Source of the DNA: Micromonospora inositola
GTDB taxonomy: Bacteria; Actinomycetota; Actinomycetes; Mycobacteriales; Micromonosporaceae
DNA: 64,000 nucleotides
NCBI RefSeq assembly: GCF_900090285.1
Contig: NZ_LT607754.1
Location: 2,666,001-2,730,000, forward strand
Reading direction: 5' to 3'
The position numbers and the translations under genes were made by a program. Shown piece by piece: positions 30,397-38,154 of this stretch (position 1 is its first letter; every line of letters begins with the position of its first letter). The notes beneath the pieces are model-generated. The model made no database searches, was not told the DNA's origin, and saw only the letters and a program-made list of their open reading frames with translations.

Positions 30397-32928
30397 TCAT
30401 CGGCGTACCTCCGGAAGGCCGAGCGCGACCGGCTGGCGGCGGCGGTCCGCGCCGGCCGCCGGCGGGGCCCCGCGTGCCGGTACGGGTTGGCCGCGCTCCA
30501 CGGCGAAGGTGATGGACGGGTCTGGGGTGTCCGGGGCGTTGACGAAGGAGGTGAACCGGCGCAGCCGGTCCGGGTCGTCGAGGACGTCCCGCCACTCGTC
30601 GGAGTACGACGCCACGTGCCGGGCCATCGCCGCGTCGAGGTCGGCGCAGAGCCCGAGGGAGTCGTCCACGATGACCGCGCGCAGGTGGTCGAGGCCGCCT
30701 TCCATCGCCTCGATCCAGGCGGCGGTGCGTTGCAGCCGGTCGGCGGTGCGGATGTAGAACATCAGGAACCGGTCGATGAGGGTGACCAGCTCGTCGGTGC
30801 TCAGGTCGGTGGCGAGAAGGTCGGCGTGCCGGGGCCGGAAGCCGCCGTTGCCGCCGACGTAGAGGTTCCAACCGGTCTCGGTGGCGATGATGCCGAAGTC
30901 CTTGCTGCGCGCCTCGGCGCACTCCCGGGCGCACCCGGAGACCGCCGACTTCAGCTTGTGCGGGGCGCGCAGGCCCCGGTAGCGCAGCTCCAGCGCGATG
31001 GCCAGCCCGACCGAGTCCTGCACCCCGTACCGGCACCAGGTCTCGCCGACGCAGGACTTCACCGTGCGCAGCGCCTTGCCGTACGCGTGGCCGGACTCGA
31101 AGCCGGCGTCGACCAGCCGGCGCCAGATCTGCGGCAGCTGCTCGACCCGGGCCCCGAGCAGGTCGATCCGCTGCCCACCGGTGATCTTGGTGTAGAGCCG
31201 GAAGTCCCGGGCCACCTCGCCGATCACGATCAGCTTCTCCGGGGTGATCTCCCCGCCGGGGATCCGGGGCACCACCGAGTAGCTGCCGTCGCGTTGCAGG
31301 TTGGCCAGGAAGTGGTCGTTGGTGTCCTGCAGCGACGCCTGCTCGCCGTCGAGCACGTGCCCGGTGCCGAGCGAGGCGAGGATCGAGGCCACCACCGGCT
31401 TGCAGATGTCGCAGCCCCGCCCGCGCCCGTGGTCGGCGATGAGCTGGGAGAAGGTGCGGATGCCGCGCACCTGGACGATCTCGAACAGCTCCTGCCGGCT
31501 GGCGTCGAAGTGCTCACAGAGCGCGGTGGACTGCTGCACCCCGGCCGCGTCGAGGAGAGAAGCCAGCATCGGGACGCAGGAGCCGCAGCTCGTGCCGGCC
31601 CGGGTGCACGCCTTCAGCGCCGGCACGTCGTGGGCGCCACCGGCGATCGCCGCGTCGACAGCCACCCGGGTCACCGCGTTGCAGGAGCAGACCTGCGCCG
31701 CGCCGGGCAGCGCGGCCACCCCGCCGCCGGTCTCGCCGGCCGGGGCCAGCAGCGCCAGCGGGGGAGCGGGCAGCGGCCCGCCGACGCTGGCCCGCAGCGT
31801 CGGATAGGCGCTCGCGTCTCCGACCAGCACGCCGCCGAGCAGCGTCCGCGCGTCGTCGGAGAGGACCAGCTTCGCGTACGACCGGGTGGCCGGGTCGGTG
31901 AAGGTGACGTCGAGACAGCCCGGGGTGGTGCCGTGCGCGTCGCCGAACGAAGCCACGTCGACCCCGAGCAGCTTGAGCTTGGTGGCGGTGTCCGCGCCGG
32001 GGAAGGTGGCCGCCCCGCCGAGCAGCCGGTCGGCGACCACCTCGGCCGTCGCGTAGCCGGGGGCGACGAGGCCGTGGCAGGTGCCGTCCACGGCCGCGCA
32101 CTCGCCCACCGCCCAGATCCGCTCGTCGGAGGTCCGGCAGGTCGCGTCGACCAGCACGCCGCCGCGCGGGCCGAGTTCCAGCCCGGCGGTCCGGGCCAGC
32201 TCGTCGCGGGGCCGGATGCCGGCGGCCACCACGACCAGGTCGGCGTAGACCATGCTGCCGTCGGAGAGTTCCAGCGCGGCGACCGCGCCGTCCGGGCCGG
32301 GGCGGAGCGCGGTGGTGGCCACTCCGAGGTGCGTGGTGACGCCCAGCTCCGCCACGTAGCGCCGGAGCATCGCGCCGCCCGCCTCGTCCACTTGCACCGG
32401 CATCAGCCGGGACGCGAACTCGACGACGCTGGTCTGCAGGCCGAGCAGCCGCAGCGCGTTCGCCGCCTCCAGGCCGAGCAGGCCGCCACCGATCACCGCG
32501 CCCGTCCGCCGGCCCACGGCGTGCGCCCGGATCGCCGCCAGGTCGTCCAGCGTCCGGTAGACGAAGACCCCCGGCAGCGCGGTGCCGTCGACCGGCGGCA
32601 CGAACGGGTACGAGCCGGTGGCGAGGACCAGCGCGTCGTACGGGTGCTCGCCGGCCGCCGTGCGCACCATCCGTCGCGCCCGGTCGATGCTGAGGGCCGG
32701 CTCGCCAAGCCGCAGCGCCACCCCGTCGTCGCGGGTGTGCAGGTTCAACTCCTCGGCGCTCACCCCGTCGAAGAAGGCCGAGAGGCGCACCCGGTCGTAC
32801 GCGGGCCGGGGCTCCTCGGCGAGCACCGTCACCCGCCAGCGCCGGTCGTGGTCCCGGGCGCGCAGCGCCTCGACGAAGCGCTGCCCCACCATGCCGTTGC
32901 CGATGACGACCAGATCGCCGCCGCTCAT
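30397..32928 (-). CDS. nirB: NAD(P)H nitrite reductase large subunit
   Basis: An 843-aa assimilatory nitrite reductase. The order is an FAD/NAD(P)H module (VVIGNGMVGQRF at the start, GGGLLGLEAANALRLLG near residue 145), a BFD-type [2Fe-2S] domain (VCSCNAVTRVAV with a later SCGSCVP), a second cysteine cluster (CDICKP) and the siroheme/[4Fe-4S] part (KSCVGETWCRYG and SAVSGCARECAEA). It reduces nitrite to ammonium with six electrons. All redox ligands appear intact. It lies between the flavoprotein gene and nirD in the same operon. Confidence 0.97.
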   Translation of the reverse strand: MSGGDLVVIGNGMVGQRFVEALRARDHDRRWRVTVLAEEPRPAYDRVRLSAFFDGVSAEELNLHTRDDGVALRLGEPALSIDRARRMVRTAAGEHPYDALVLATGSYPFVPPVDGTALPGVFVYRTLDDLAAIRAHAVGRRTGAVIGGGLLGLEAANALRLLGLQTSVVEFASRLMPVQVDEAGGAMLRRYVAELGVTTHLGVATTALRPGPDGAVAALELSDGSMVYADLVVVAAGIRPRDELARTAGLELGPRGGVLVDATCRTSDERIWAVGECAAVDGTCHGLVAPGYATAEVVADRLLGGAATFPGADTATKLKLLGVDVASFGDAHGTTPGCLDVTFTDPATRSYAKLVLSDDARTLLGGVLVGDASAYPTLRASVGGPLPAPPLALLAPAGETGGGVAALPGAAQVCSCNAVTRVAVDAAIAGGAHDVPALKACTRAGTSCGSCVPMLASLLDAAGVQQSTALCEHFDASRQELFEIVQVRGIRTFSQLIADHGRGRGCDICKPVVASILASLGTGHVLDGEQASLQDTNDHFLANLQRDGSYSVVPRIPGGEITPEKLIVIGEVARDFRLYTKITGGQRIDLLGARVEQLPQIWRRLVDAGFESGHAYGKALRTVKSCVGETWCRYGVQDSVGLAIALELRYRGLRAPHKLKSAVSGCARECAEARSKDFGIIATETGWNLYVGGNGGFRPRHADLLATDLSTDELVTLIDRFLMFYIRTADRLQRTAAWIEAMEGGLDHLRAVIVDDSLGLCADLDAAMARHVASYSDEWRDVLDDPDRLRRFTSFVNAPDTPDPSITFAVERGQPVPARGAPPAAGADRRRQPVALGLPEVRR

Positions 32929-32962
32929 CCCGTCACCTCCACCGCGTCGCCGTCCATCCCGT

Positions 32963-34405
32963 TCATCGCGTCGCCACCGGTTCGGCCCCGCCGAGCCAGT
33001 CGGCGATGCCGGCGAGGGCGTCCCGGCAGCCGCCGCAGCCGGTGCCGGCCCGGGTCGCGCCGGACAGCGCGTCGACCGTCCGGGCGCCGGAGCGCCAGCA
33101 GGCCACCAGCGCCCCCTTGCTGACGTCGTTGCACTGGCAGACCGTGGCCGCGTCGGGCATCAGCGCCGGGGACGCGGCTGGCGCGGCCGGGACCGTGCCG
33201 AAGGCCCGGCCGAGCAGCAGCGACCGCCGGTCCGCCGGCACCTGGGCCCCCCGGTCGAAGAGCTGCACCACGGTGCCGACCGCCGGGTTGTCGCCGAGCA
33301 GGATCGCCCCGGTCAGCCGCTCGTCGCGGATCCGCAACCGGGCGTACGTCCCCCGGGCCGGGTCGGCGAAGGTCAGTTCCTCCACCGGCCCGCCGATCCC
33401 CGGGCCGTCGGTGGCGTCGCCCATCGCGGCCAGGTCGATGCCGGCCGCCTTTAGCCGGGTCACCACCGGCCGGGGCCGGTAGCGGGCCAGCGGGTCGTCG
33501 CCGGCCAGCACCTGCGCCACCACCCGGGCCTGGGCCCAGGCCGGGGTGACCAGCCCGGTCAACGCCCCGTCGTGCTGGGCGCAGTCGCCGATCGCCGAGA
33601 TCCGCCGGTCGCTGGACCGCATCCGGTCGTCCACCACCACGCCGCGCTCGACGGTCAGTCCGGCCGCGGCGGCGAGGTCGGTGTCGGGGCGTACTCCGCA
33701 GGAGAGGACCAGCAGGTCGGCGCTGAGGGACCGGCCGTCGGCGAGGCCGAGGCGGACCCCGTCGGCGTCCGCGGCCACCCCGGTCGCCGGGACCGCCAGC
33801 ACGGTACGCACGCCGAGTCCGGCGAGGGTGCCGGCGAGCACCGCGCCGGCGGTCGGGTCGAGCTGCCGCTCCATCAGGTGGCCCATGGGGTGCACCACCG
33901 TCACGTCCAGCCCCCGGGCGACCAGCCCGCGGGCCGCCTCCAGCCCGAGCAGGCCGCCACCCAGCACCAGGGCGCGGCGGGCGCCCCGGGCGGCGGCCAG
34001 GATGCGCCGGCAGTCGTCCAGCGTCCGGAACGGCACCACCCGCTCCGGCAGCGGGTCGAGCCCGGGCAGCGGCGGCACCACGGCCCGGCTGCCGGTGGCG
34101 AGGACCAGGTGGTCGTAGCCGTGCTGGTCACCGTCGTCCGTGCGCACCTCCCGGGCGGCCCGGTCGATCGCGGTGACCGCGACCCCGGTACGCACGTCCA
34201 CGCCCTGCCCGGCGACCTCGGCCAGCTCCACGTCCGGCTCGGCGATCTTCCCGGCCAGCAGGGTGGAGAGCATGATCCGGTTGTACGCCCGGTGCGGCTC
34301 CGCCCCGAGCACGGTGACCTTTTGGTACCCGCCCCGGGCGTGCAGCTCGGCGGCGAGCCGGGACCCGGCCATCCCGTACCCGACGATGATCACCCGGTCG
34401 TTCAC
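32963..34405 (-). CDS. FAD-dependent oxidoreductase with BFD [2Fe-2S] domain (nitrate reductase electron-transfer partner)
   Basis: A 480-aa flavoprotein resembling the N-terminal half of NirB. It has FAD motif VGYGMAGSRLAAELH, NAD motif GGGLLGLEAARGL, and FAD motif SAIGDCAQHDG. A C-terminal BFD-like domain carries VCQCNDVSKGAL and TGCGGCRDAL, four cysteines for a [2Fe-2S] centre. It probably passes electrons from NAD(P)H to the adjacent nitrate reductase, like NasB. GTG 34405 overlaps the stop of nasC (GTGA). Confidence 0.88.
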   Translation of the reverse strand: MNDRVIIVGYGMAGSRLAAELHARGGYQKVTVLGAEPHRAYNRIMLSTLLAGKIAEPDVELAEVAGQGVDVRTGVAVTAIDRAAREVRTDDGDQHGYDHLVLATGSRAVVPPLPGLDPLPERVVPFRTLDDCRRILAAARGARRALVLGGGLLGLEAARGLVARGLDVTVVHPMGHLMERQLDPTAGAVLAGTLAGLGVRTVLAVPATGVAADADGVRLGLADGRSLSADLLVLSCGVRPDTDLAAAAGLTVERGVVVDDRMRSSDRRISAIGDCAQHDGALTGLVTPAWAQARVVAQVLAGDDPLARYRPRPVVTRLKAAGIDLAAMGDATDGPGIGGPVEELTFADPARGTYARLRIRDERLTGAILLGDNPAVGTVVQLFDRGAQVPADRRSLLLGRAFGTVPAAPAASPALMPDAATVCQCNDVSKGALVACWRSGARTVDALSGATRAGTGCGGCRDALAGIADWLGGAEPVATR

Positions 34406-36516
34406 GACTGGACCCTCTCCACCCGTACCGCGCAGATCTTGAATTCGGGCATCCCGGAGATCGGGTCGACAGCGTCGTTGGTGACCGAGTTGGCGCGGGC
34501 CGCGCCGGGCCAGTGGAACGGCGCGAAGACGGTGTCCGGCCGGATCGTGGGGCTGACCCGGGCGGGGGCGCGCAGCTCGCCGCGGCGGGAGACGACCCGC
34601 ACCTCCTCGCCGTCGGTGACGCCGAGCCGGGCGGCCAGGTCCGGGTGCAGCTCGACGAAGGCGCCGGGCGCGGCCCGGCGCAGCGCGGCGACCCGCCGGG
34701 TCTGGGTGCCGGACTGGTACTGGGCCAGCACCCGCCCGGTGGTGAGGTGCAGCGGGTAGTCGGCGCAGACCTCCTCGGCGGCCGGCCGGTGGGTCACCGG
34801 GTGGAACCGGGCCCGCCCGCTCGGGGTGGGGAACCGGTCGGCGAAGAGCCGGGGGGTGTCCGGGCCGTCCGGGTCGGGGCAGGGCCAGAAGACGCCGGTA
34901 TCGGCGTCGATCCGTGCCCAGGTCACGCCGGCGTAGTCCGCCGGCCCGCCGGCCGAGGCCCGCCGCAGCTCAGTGAAGACCGCACGCGGGTCGGTCGGGA
35001 AGCCCACCGGGGCGCCGAGCCGGGTGGCCAGGTCGGCGAGGACCGCCAGGTCGGTGCGGACGCCGGGTGGCGGCTCGCGCAGCGCCCGCCGGCGCAGCAC
35101 CCGACCCTCCAGGTTGGTCATCGTGCCGTCCTCCTCGGCCCACTGCGCGACCGGCAGCACCACGTCGGCCAGGGCGGCCGTCTCCGAGCGCAGGAAATCG
35201 GCGACGACCAGCAGGTCCAGGTCGCGCAGCCGGGACTCGATCCGGGCCGCCCGGGGCGCCGACACCACCGGGTTGGAGCCGAAGACCAGCAGCGCCCTGG
35301 GGCCGTCCGGCGTGCCGAGCGAGTCCAGCAGCCGGTACGCCGGCACCCCCGGCTCGGGCAGGTCGTCGGCCGGTACGCCCCAGACCCGCGCCACGTGCTC
35401 CCGGGCCGCCGGGTCGTCGATCCGCCGGTAGCCGGGGAGCTGGTCGGCCTTCTGCCCGTGCTCCCGGCCGCCCTGGCCGTTGCCCTGCCCGGTGAGGCAG
35501 CCGTACCCGGAGCCGGGGCGACCGGGCAGGCCGAGGGCGAGCGCCAGGTTGACGAAGGCGGTGACCGTATCGACGCCCTTGGCGTGCTGCTCGGCGCCCC
35601 GCGCGGTGAGGATGATCGCGCTGCCGGCGGTGGCGAGCGCCCGCGCGGTCGCCTCCAGGTCGGCCACCGGCACCCCGGAGAGCCGTTCCACCTCGGCCGG
35701 CCAGTAGCCGGCCACGGTGCAACGGACGGCGTCGAAGCCGGTGGTGCGGGCGGCCACGTAGTCGCGGTCGAGCCAGCCCTCGGTGAGCGCGATGTGCAGC
35801 AGCGCGTTGGCCACCGCCAGGTCGGTGCCGGGGAGCGGTTGCAGGTGCAGGTCGGCCTGGCGGGCGGTCGCGGTGACCCGGGGGTCGATCACGATCAGCC
35901 GCCCGCCGCGTTGCCGCTGGTCGGCCAGGTGGCGCAGCAGTGGCGGCATGGTCTCCGCCGGGTTGGCGCCGACCAGCAGCAGGGTCTCCGCCCGGCCGAG
36001 GTCCGCGAGGGGGAAGGGCAGCCCCCGGTCGACGCCGAAGGCCCGGATGCCGGCCGCCGCGGCCGAGGACATGCACCAGCGGCCGTTGTAGTCGATGTGC
36101 CGGGTCCGCAGGGCCACCCGGGCGAACTTGCCGAGCGCGTACGCCTTCTCGTTGGTCAGCCCGCCGCCGCCGAAGACCGCCACGGCGTCCCGGCCGTGTC
36201 CGGTCTGGACGGTGCGGATGCCAGCGGCGATCCGGTCCAGCGCCTCGTCCCAGCTCGCCGGGCGCTGCTCGCCGGTCGCCGGGTCGCGTACCAGCGGCGT
36301 GGTCAACCGCTCGGGGTGGTCCAGCAGATCGGCGGCGGTCCAGCCCTTCTGGCAGAGCCCGCCGCGGTTGGTGGGGAACTGCCGGGGGAGCACCTCGATC
36401 CGCCCGTCGGTCTCGCGCAGCGTCATCCCGCACTGGAGCGCGCAGTAGGGGCAGTGGGTCGCCGCCTCCCGGGATCCCACTCCCGGTCGCGTCGCCACCC
36501 GTGCACCGTCTGTCAT
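34402..36516 (-). CDS. nasC: Assimilatory nitrate reductase catalytic subunit
   Basis: A 704-aa molybdopterin oxidoreductase. The N-terminal [4Fe-4S] ligands are C22, C25, C29 and C55 (CPYCALQCG and GGLCQKG). The Mo ligand is the cysteine in NGRWCMSSAA. The dimerisation and cofactor domains follow, and the MoCo C-terminal domain has LTTGRVLAQYQSGTQTRRV. It reduces nitrate to nitrite in the cytoplasm and has no Tat signal, which separates it from NapA. It is the first gene of the nasC-flavoprotein-nirB-nirD-nnaR operon. A four-element GlnR-like box lies just upstream. Confidence 0.95.
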   Translation of the reverse strand: MTDGARVATRPGVGSREAATHCPYCALQCGMTLRETDGRIEVLPRQFPTNRGGLCQKGWTAADLLDHPERLTTPLVRDPATGEQRPASWDEALDRIAAGIRTVQTGHGRDAVAVFGGGGLTNEKAYALGKFARVALRTRHIDYNGRWCMSSAAAAGIRAFGVDRGLPFPLADLGRAETLLLVGANPAETMPPLLRHLADQRQRGGRLIVIDPRVTATARQADLHLQPLPGTDLAVANALLHIALTEGWLDRDYVAARTTGFDAVRCTVAGYWPAEVERLSGVPVADLEATARALATAGSAIILTARGAEQHAKGVDTVTAFVNLALALGLPGRPGSGYGCLTGQGNGQGGREHGQKADQLPGYRRIDDPAAREHVARVWGVPADDLPEPGVPAYRLLDSLGTPDGPRALLVFGSNPVVSAPRAARIESRLRDLDLLVVADFLRSETAALADVVLPVAQWAEEDGTMTNLEGRVLRRRALREPPPGVRTDLAVLADLATRLGAPVGFPTDPRAVFTELRRASAGGPADYAGVTWARIDADTGVFWPCPDPDGPDTPRLFADRFPTPSGRARFHPVTHRPAAEEVCADYPLHLTTGRVLAQYQSGTQTRRVAALRRAAPGAFVELHPDLAARLGVTDGEEVRVVSRRGELRAPARVSPTIRPDTVFAPFHWPGAARANSVTNDAVDPISGMPEFKICAVRVERVQS

Positions 36517-36524
36517 GTCGGGAA

Positions 36525-36578
36525 AGCGTGCCGCCGGGCGGTTTCCGGTCCGGGTCCCTTCTGTTTCGGTCCTGTCAA
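36525..36578 (-). promoter_or_regulatory. GlnR-like box and -10 of the nitrate reductase operon
   Basis: On the minus strand, four pentamers at exact 6-base spacing (TTGAC, GAAAC, GACCC, GAAAC; 36578-36541) fit the GlnR pattern gTnAC-n6-GaAAC twice. Ten bases after the box comes CACGCT (36530-36525), and 8 bases after that the ATG. The activator site would overlap the -35 position, suggesting class II activation of a nearly leaderless mRNA. Confidence 0.6.
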
Positions 36579-36623
36579 GAGCGCCTCACACCGCACGGGG
36601 TCACCGGGCCGGGCCCTCGCGTT

Positions 36624-36629
36624 TAGAAT
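36624..36629 (+). promoter_or_regulatory. Candidate -10 of the methyltransferase gene
   Basis: TAGAAT in a locally AT-rich stretch (36621-36655), with GGGAGG at 36652-36657 as the Shine-Dalgarno for ATG 36664. The -35 is poor. Confidence 0.4.
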
Positions 36630-36663
36630 GTAAGACAGAATTCCTGCATTTTGGGAGGCTGGC

Positions 36664-37359
36664 ATGACCGTGGCGGACGCGTTCGATGCTGTGGCGGGGA
36701 CGTACGACGAGGCCCGGCGACGGCTGGTGCCCTGCTTCGACGCCTTCTACGGCACCGCCGTCGAGGTGGCCGCCCCGCCGCTGCGGGCGGCGCTGGCGGC
36801 GGGGCGTACCCCGGAGGTGCTGGACCTGGGTGCGGGCACCGGCCTGCTCTCCCTGCTGATCTCCGCCGCCGTGCCGGGGGTCCGGCTGACCCTGGTCGAC
36901 GCCGCGCCCGCGATGCTCGCCGTCGCGACCGACCAGCTCCGCGCCCGGGCCGTGCCGCACCGAGTGGTCCGGGCGGACCTGGCCGACCCGCTGCCGCCCG
37001 GCCGGTACGACGCGGTGATCTCCGCGCTCGCCATCCATCACCTGGCCGACGCCGGCAAGCGGGCCCTCTACCGCCGGGCCGCGGCGGCGCTCGTCCCCGG
37101 CGGAGTGTTCGTCAACGCCGAGCAGGTGGCCGGCCCGACACCCGCCCTCGACCGCCGCTACGACGAGGTCTGGACCGCGCGGATCACCGAGCTGGGCTCG
37201 GACGGGGAAGAGATCGCCGCCGCCCGGGAGCGGATGCGGCACGACCGGCCGACGACGGTGGCCGACCAGTGCGGCTGGCTCACCGAGGCGGGGCTGGTCG
37301 ACGTGGACTGCTTTTTCAAGGAGTGGCGCTTCGCGGTCTTCGGCGGCCGGGCGGCCTGA
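36664..37359 (+). CDS. Class I SAM-dependent methyltransferase
   Basis: A 231-aa methyltransferase of the UbiE/small-molecule type. SAM motif I is VLDLGAGTGLLSLL (about residues 56-69), motif II LTLVDAAPAMLAVA, and post-motif YDAVISALAIHHL. The N-terminal FDAVAGTYDEARRRLVPCFD matches the substrate cap of such enzymes. The target is unknown. It lies divergent from the nitrate operon and upstream of a toxin-antitoxin pair, with no shared function evident. Confidence 0.9.
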   Translation: MTVADAFDAVAGTYDEARRRLVPCFDAFYGTAVEVAAPPLRAALAAGRTPEVLDLGAGTGLLSLLISAAVPGVRLTLVDAAPAMLAVATDQLRARAVPHRVVRADLADPLPPGRYDAVISALAIHHLADAGKRALYRRAAAALVPGGVFVNAEQVAGPTPALDRRYDEVWTARITELGSDGEEIAAARERMRHDRPTTVADQCGWLTEAGLVDVDCFFKEWRFAVFGGRAA

Positions 37360-37457
37360 CCGCGTCGGCGCCTCATTGCTATCGGAGCCGGTTCGCCGGG
37401 AATGTCGGCGGTGGGCGTTGTGGCGTCGTGGGCCGAGCCGACGACGACCGGGATGAA

Positions 37458-37482
37458 CGCTGGTCATACCCAGCGGTAATCT
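37458..37482 (+). promoter_or_regulatory. Promoter and operator-like inverted repeat of the toxin-antitoxin pair
   Basis: CGCTGG-tcatac-CCAGCG (37458-37475) sits directly before TAATCT (37477-37482). Seven bases later comes ATG 37490. The palindrome between -35 and -10 is a natural site for autorepression by the antitoxin complex. Confidence 0.5.
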
Positions 37483-37489
37483 TTCGGGC

Positions 37490-37747
37490 ATGACTGCCAA
37501 GGTGACTCTCTCGTTCTCGGACGAGACGATCGAGGAGGCGCGCCGGTTCGCCAAGCGGGAGGGACTGTCGCTCTCCGCCTGGATGGACCGGGCCGCCCGG
37601 GAGAAGGCGCTGCGCGAGGTCTTCACCGCGCACGCCGCCGCCGTCGGTCGCGCCGGCCTGGATCTGGAGTCCGCCGCCCTCGCCGACGCCCACGAGGTCG
37701 CCATGGTCGACGACGTGCTCTTCGGCGGGCGCCCGAGTGCTGCGTAG
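37490..37747 (+). CDS. MazE/RHH-like antitoxin
   Basis: An 85-aa protein with a ribbon-helix-helix start (AKVTLSFSDETIEEARRFAKREGLS followed by LSAWMDRAA) and an acidic C-terminal region (LADAHEVAMVDDVLFGG) that would bind the toxin. RHH antitoxins neutralise their partner and repress their own operon. The next gene, a PemK/MazF-family toxin, starts 11 bases before this stop codon. The start is the ATG that sits 7 bases after the -10 TAATCT. Confidence 0.85.
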   Translation: MTAKVTLSFSDETIEEARRFAKREGLSLSAWMDRAAREKALREVFTAHAAAVGRAGLDLESAALADAHEVAMVDDVLFGGRPSAA

Positions 37748-38030
37748 GGGAGAGGTCTGGCGCATCGAGGGCGCCCGGGAACGGCTCGGGCTGGTGATCA
37801 GCTCCGACGTCTACAACTCCACCGACGTGCCCATCGTGATCGTGGCCGAGGTGGTCGACGAGTCGCTGTTGCGGGACTCGCCCCTCGCGGTGTCGATGGG
37901 CCGCTGGGTGGTGATGCCCGACCGGCTCTCCGCACCGATGAAGAAGTGGTTCACCGAGTGCGTGGACGTGGCCGACACGGAGACCATGCAGCGGGTCGGC
38001 CGGGCGCTGCGCATCCTCCAGGAGATCTGA
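37737..38030 (+). CDS. PemK/MazF-family endoribonuclease toxin
   Basis: A 97-aa protein with the MazF-type start LRRGEVWRIEG, the SH3-like strand RLGLVISSDVYN, and MGRWVVMPDRLSAPMKKWF in place of the usual catalytic Arg/Ser/Thr core. The family cleaves mRNA at short motifs. The sequence is short and somewhat divergent, so activity is not certain. GTG 37737 overlaps the antitoxin gene, as is usual for these pairs. Confidence 0.8.
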   Translation: MLRRGEVWRIEGARERLGLVISSDVYNSTDVPIVIVAEVVDESLLRDSPLAVSMGRWVVMPDRLSAPMKKWFTECVDVADTETMQRVGRALRILQEI

Positions 38031-38068
38031 CCGCCTCACCACCGGTCCGGGGCGGACGTGCGATCCCC

Positions 38069-38122
38069 GTTTCCGGAACGACCCCCGACGGGCACCGTCG
38101 GGAAACCGCCCGTTCCTAGCGT
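38069..38122 (+). promoter_or_regulatory. GlnR-like box and -10 of narK
   Basis: Four pentamers with exact 6-base gaps (GTTTC, GACCC, GGCAC, GAAAC; 38069-38106) approximate the GlnR consensus; the last is perfect. Ten bases after the box is TAGCGT (38117-38122). The box-to--10 distance equals that found upstream of nasC. An 8-bp hairpin CCCGACGG-gca-CCGTCGGG overlaps the right half. Confidence 0.55.
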
Positions 38123-38147
38123 CCTCCTCGTCGCATCGACGAGGAGG
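38123..38147 (+). promoter_or_regulatory. Palindrome covering the narK ribosome-binding site
   Basis: CCTCCTCGTCG-cat-CGACGAGGAGG, an 11-bp perfect inverted repeat. Its right arm contains the GAGGAGG Shine-Dalgarno for GTG 38155. If transcription starts near 38129-38130, most of the left arm is not in the RNA, so it may act as DNA rather than as a hairpin. Confidence 0.65.
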
Positions 38148-38154
38148 AGTCGCC

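Noticed and set aside
37377..37457. Additional small gene between the methyltransferase and the antitoxin
   Set aside because: Antisense open frames cover this stretch but overlap the toxin-antitoxin genes and lack a start signal.
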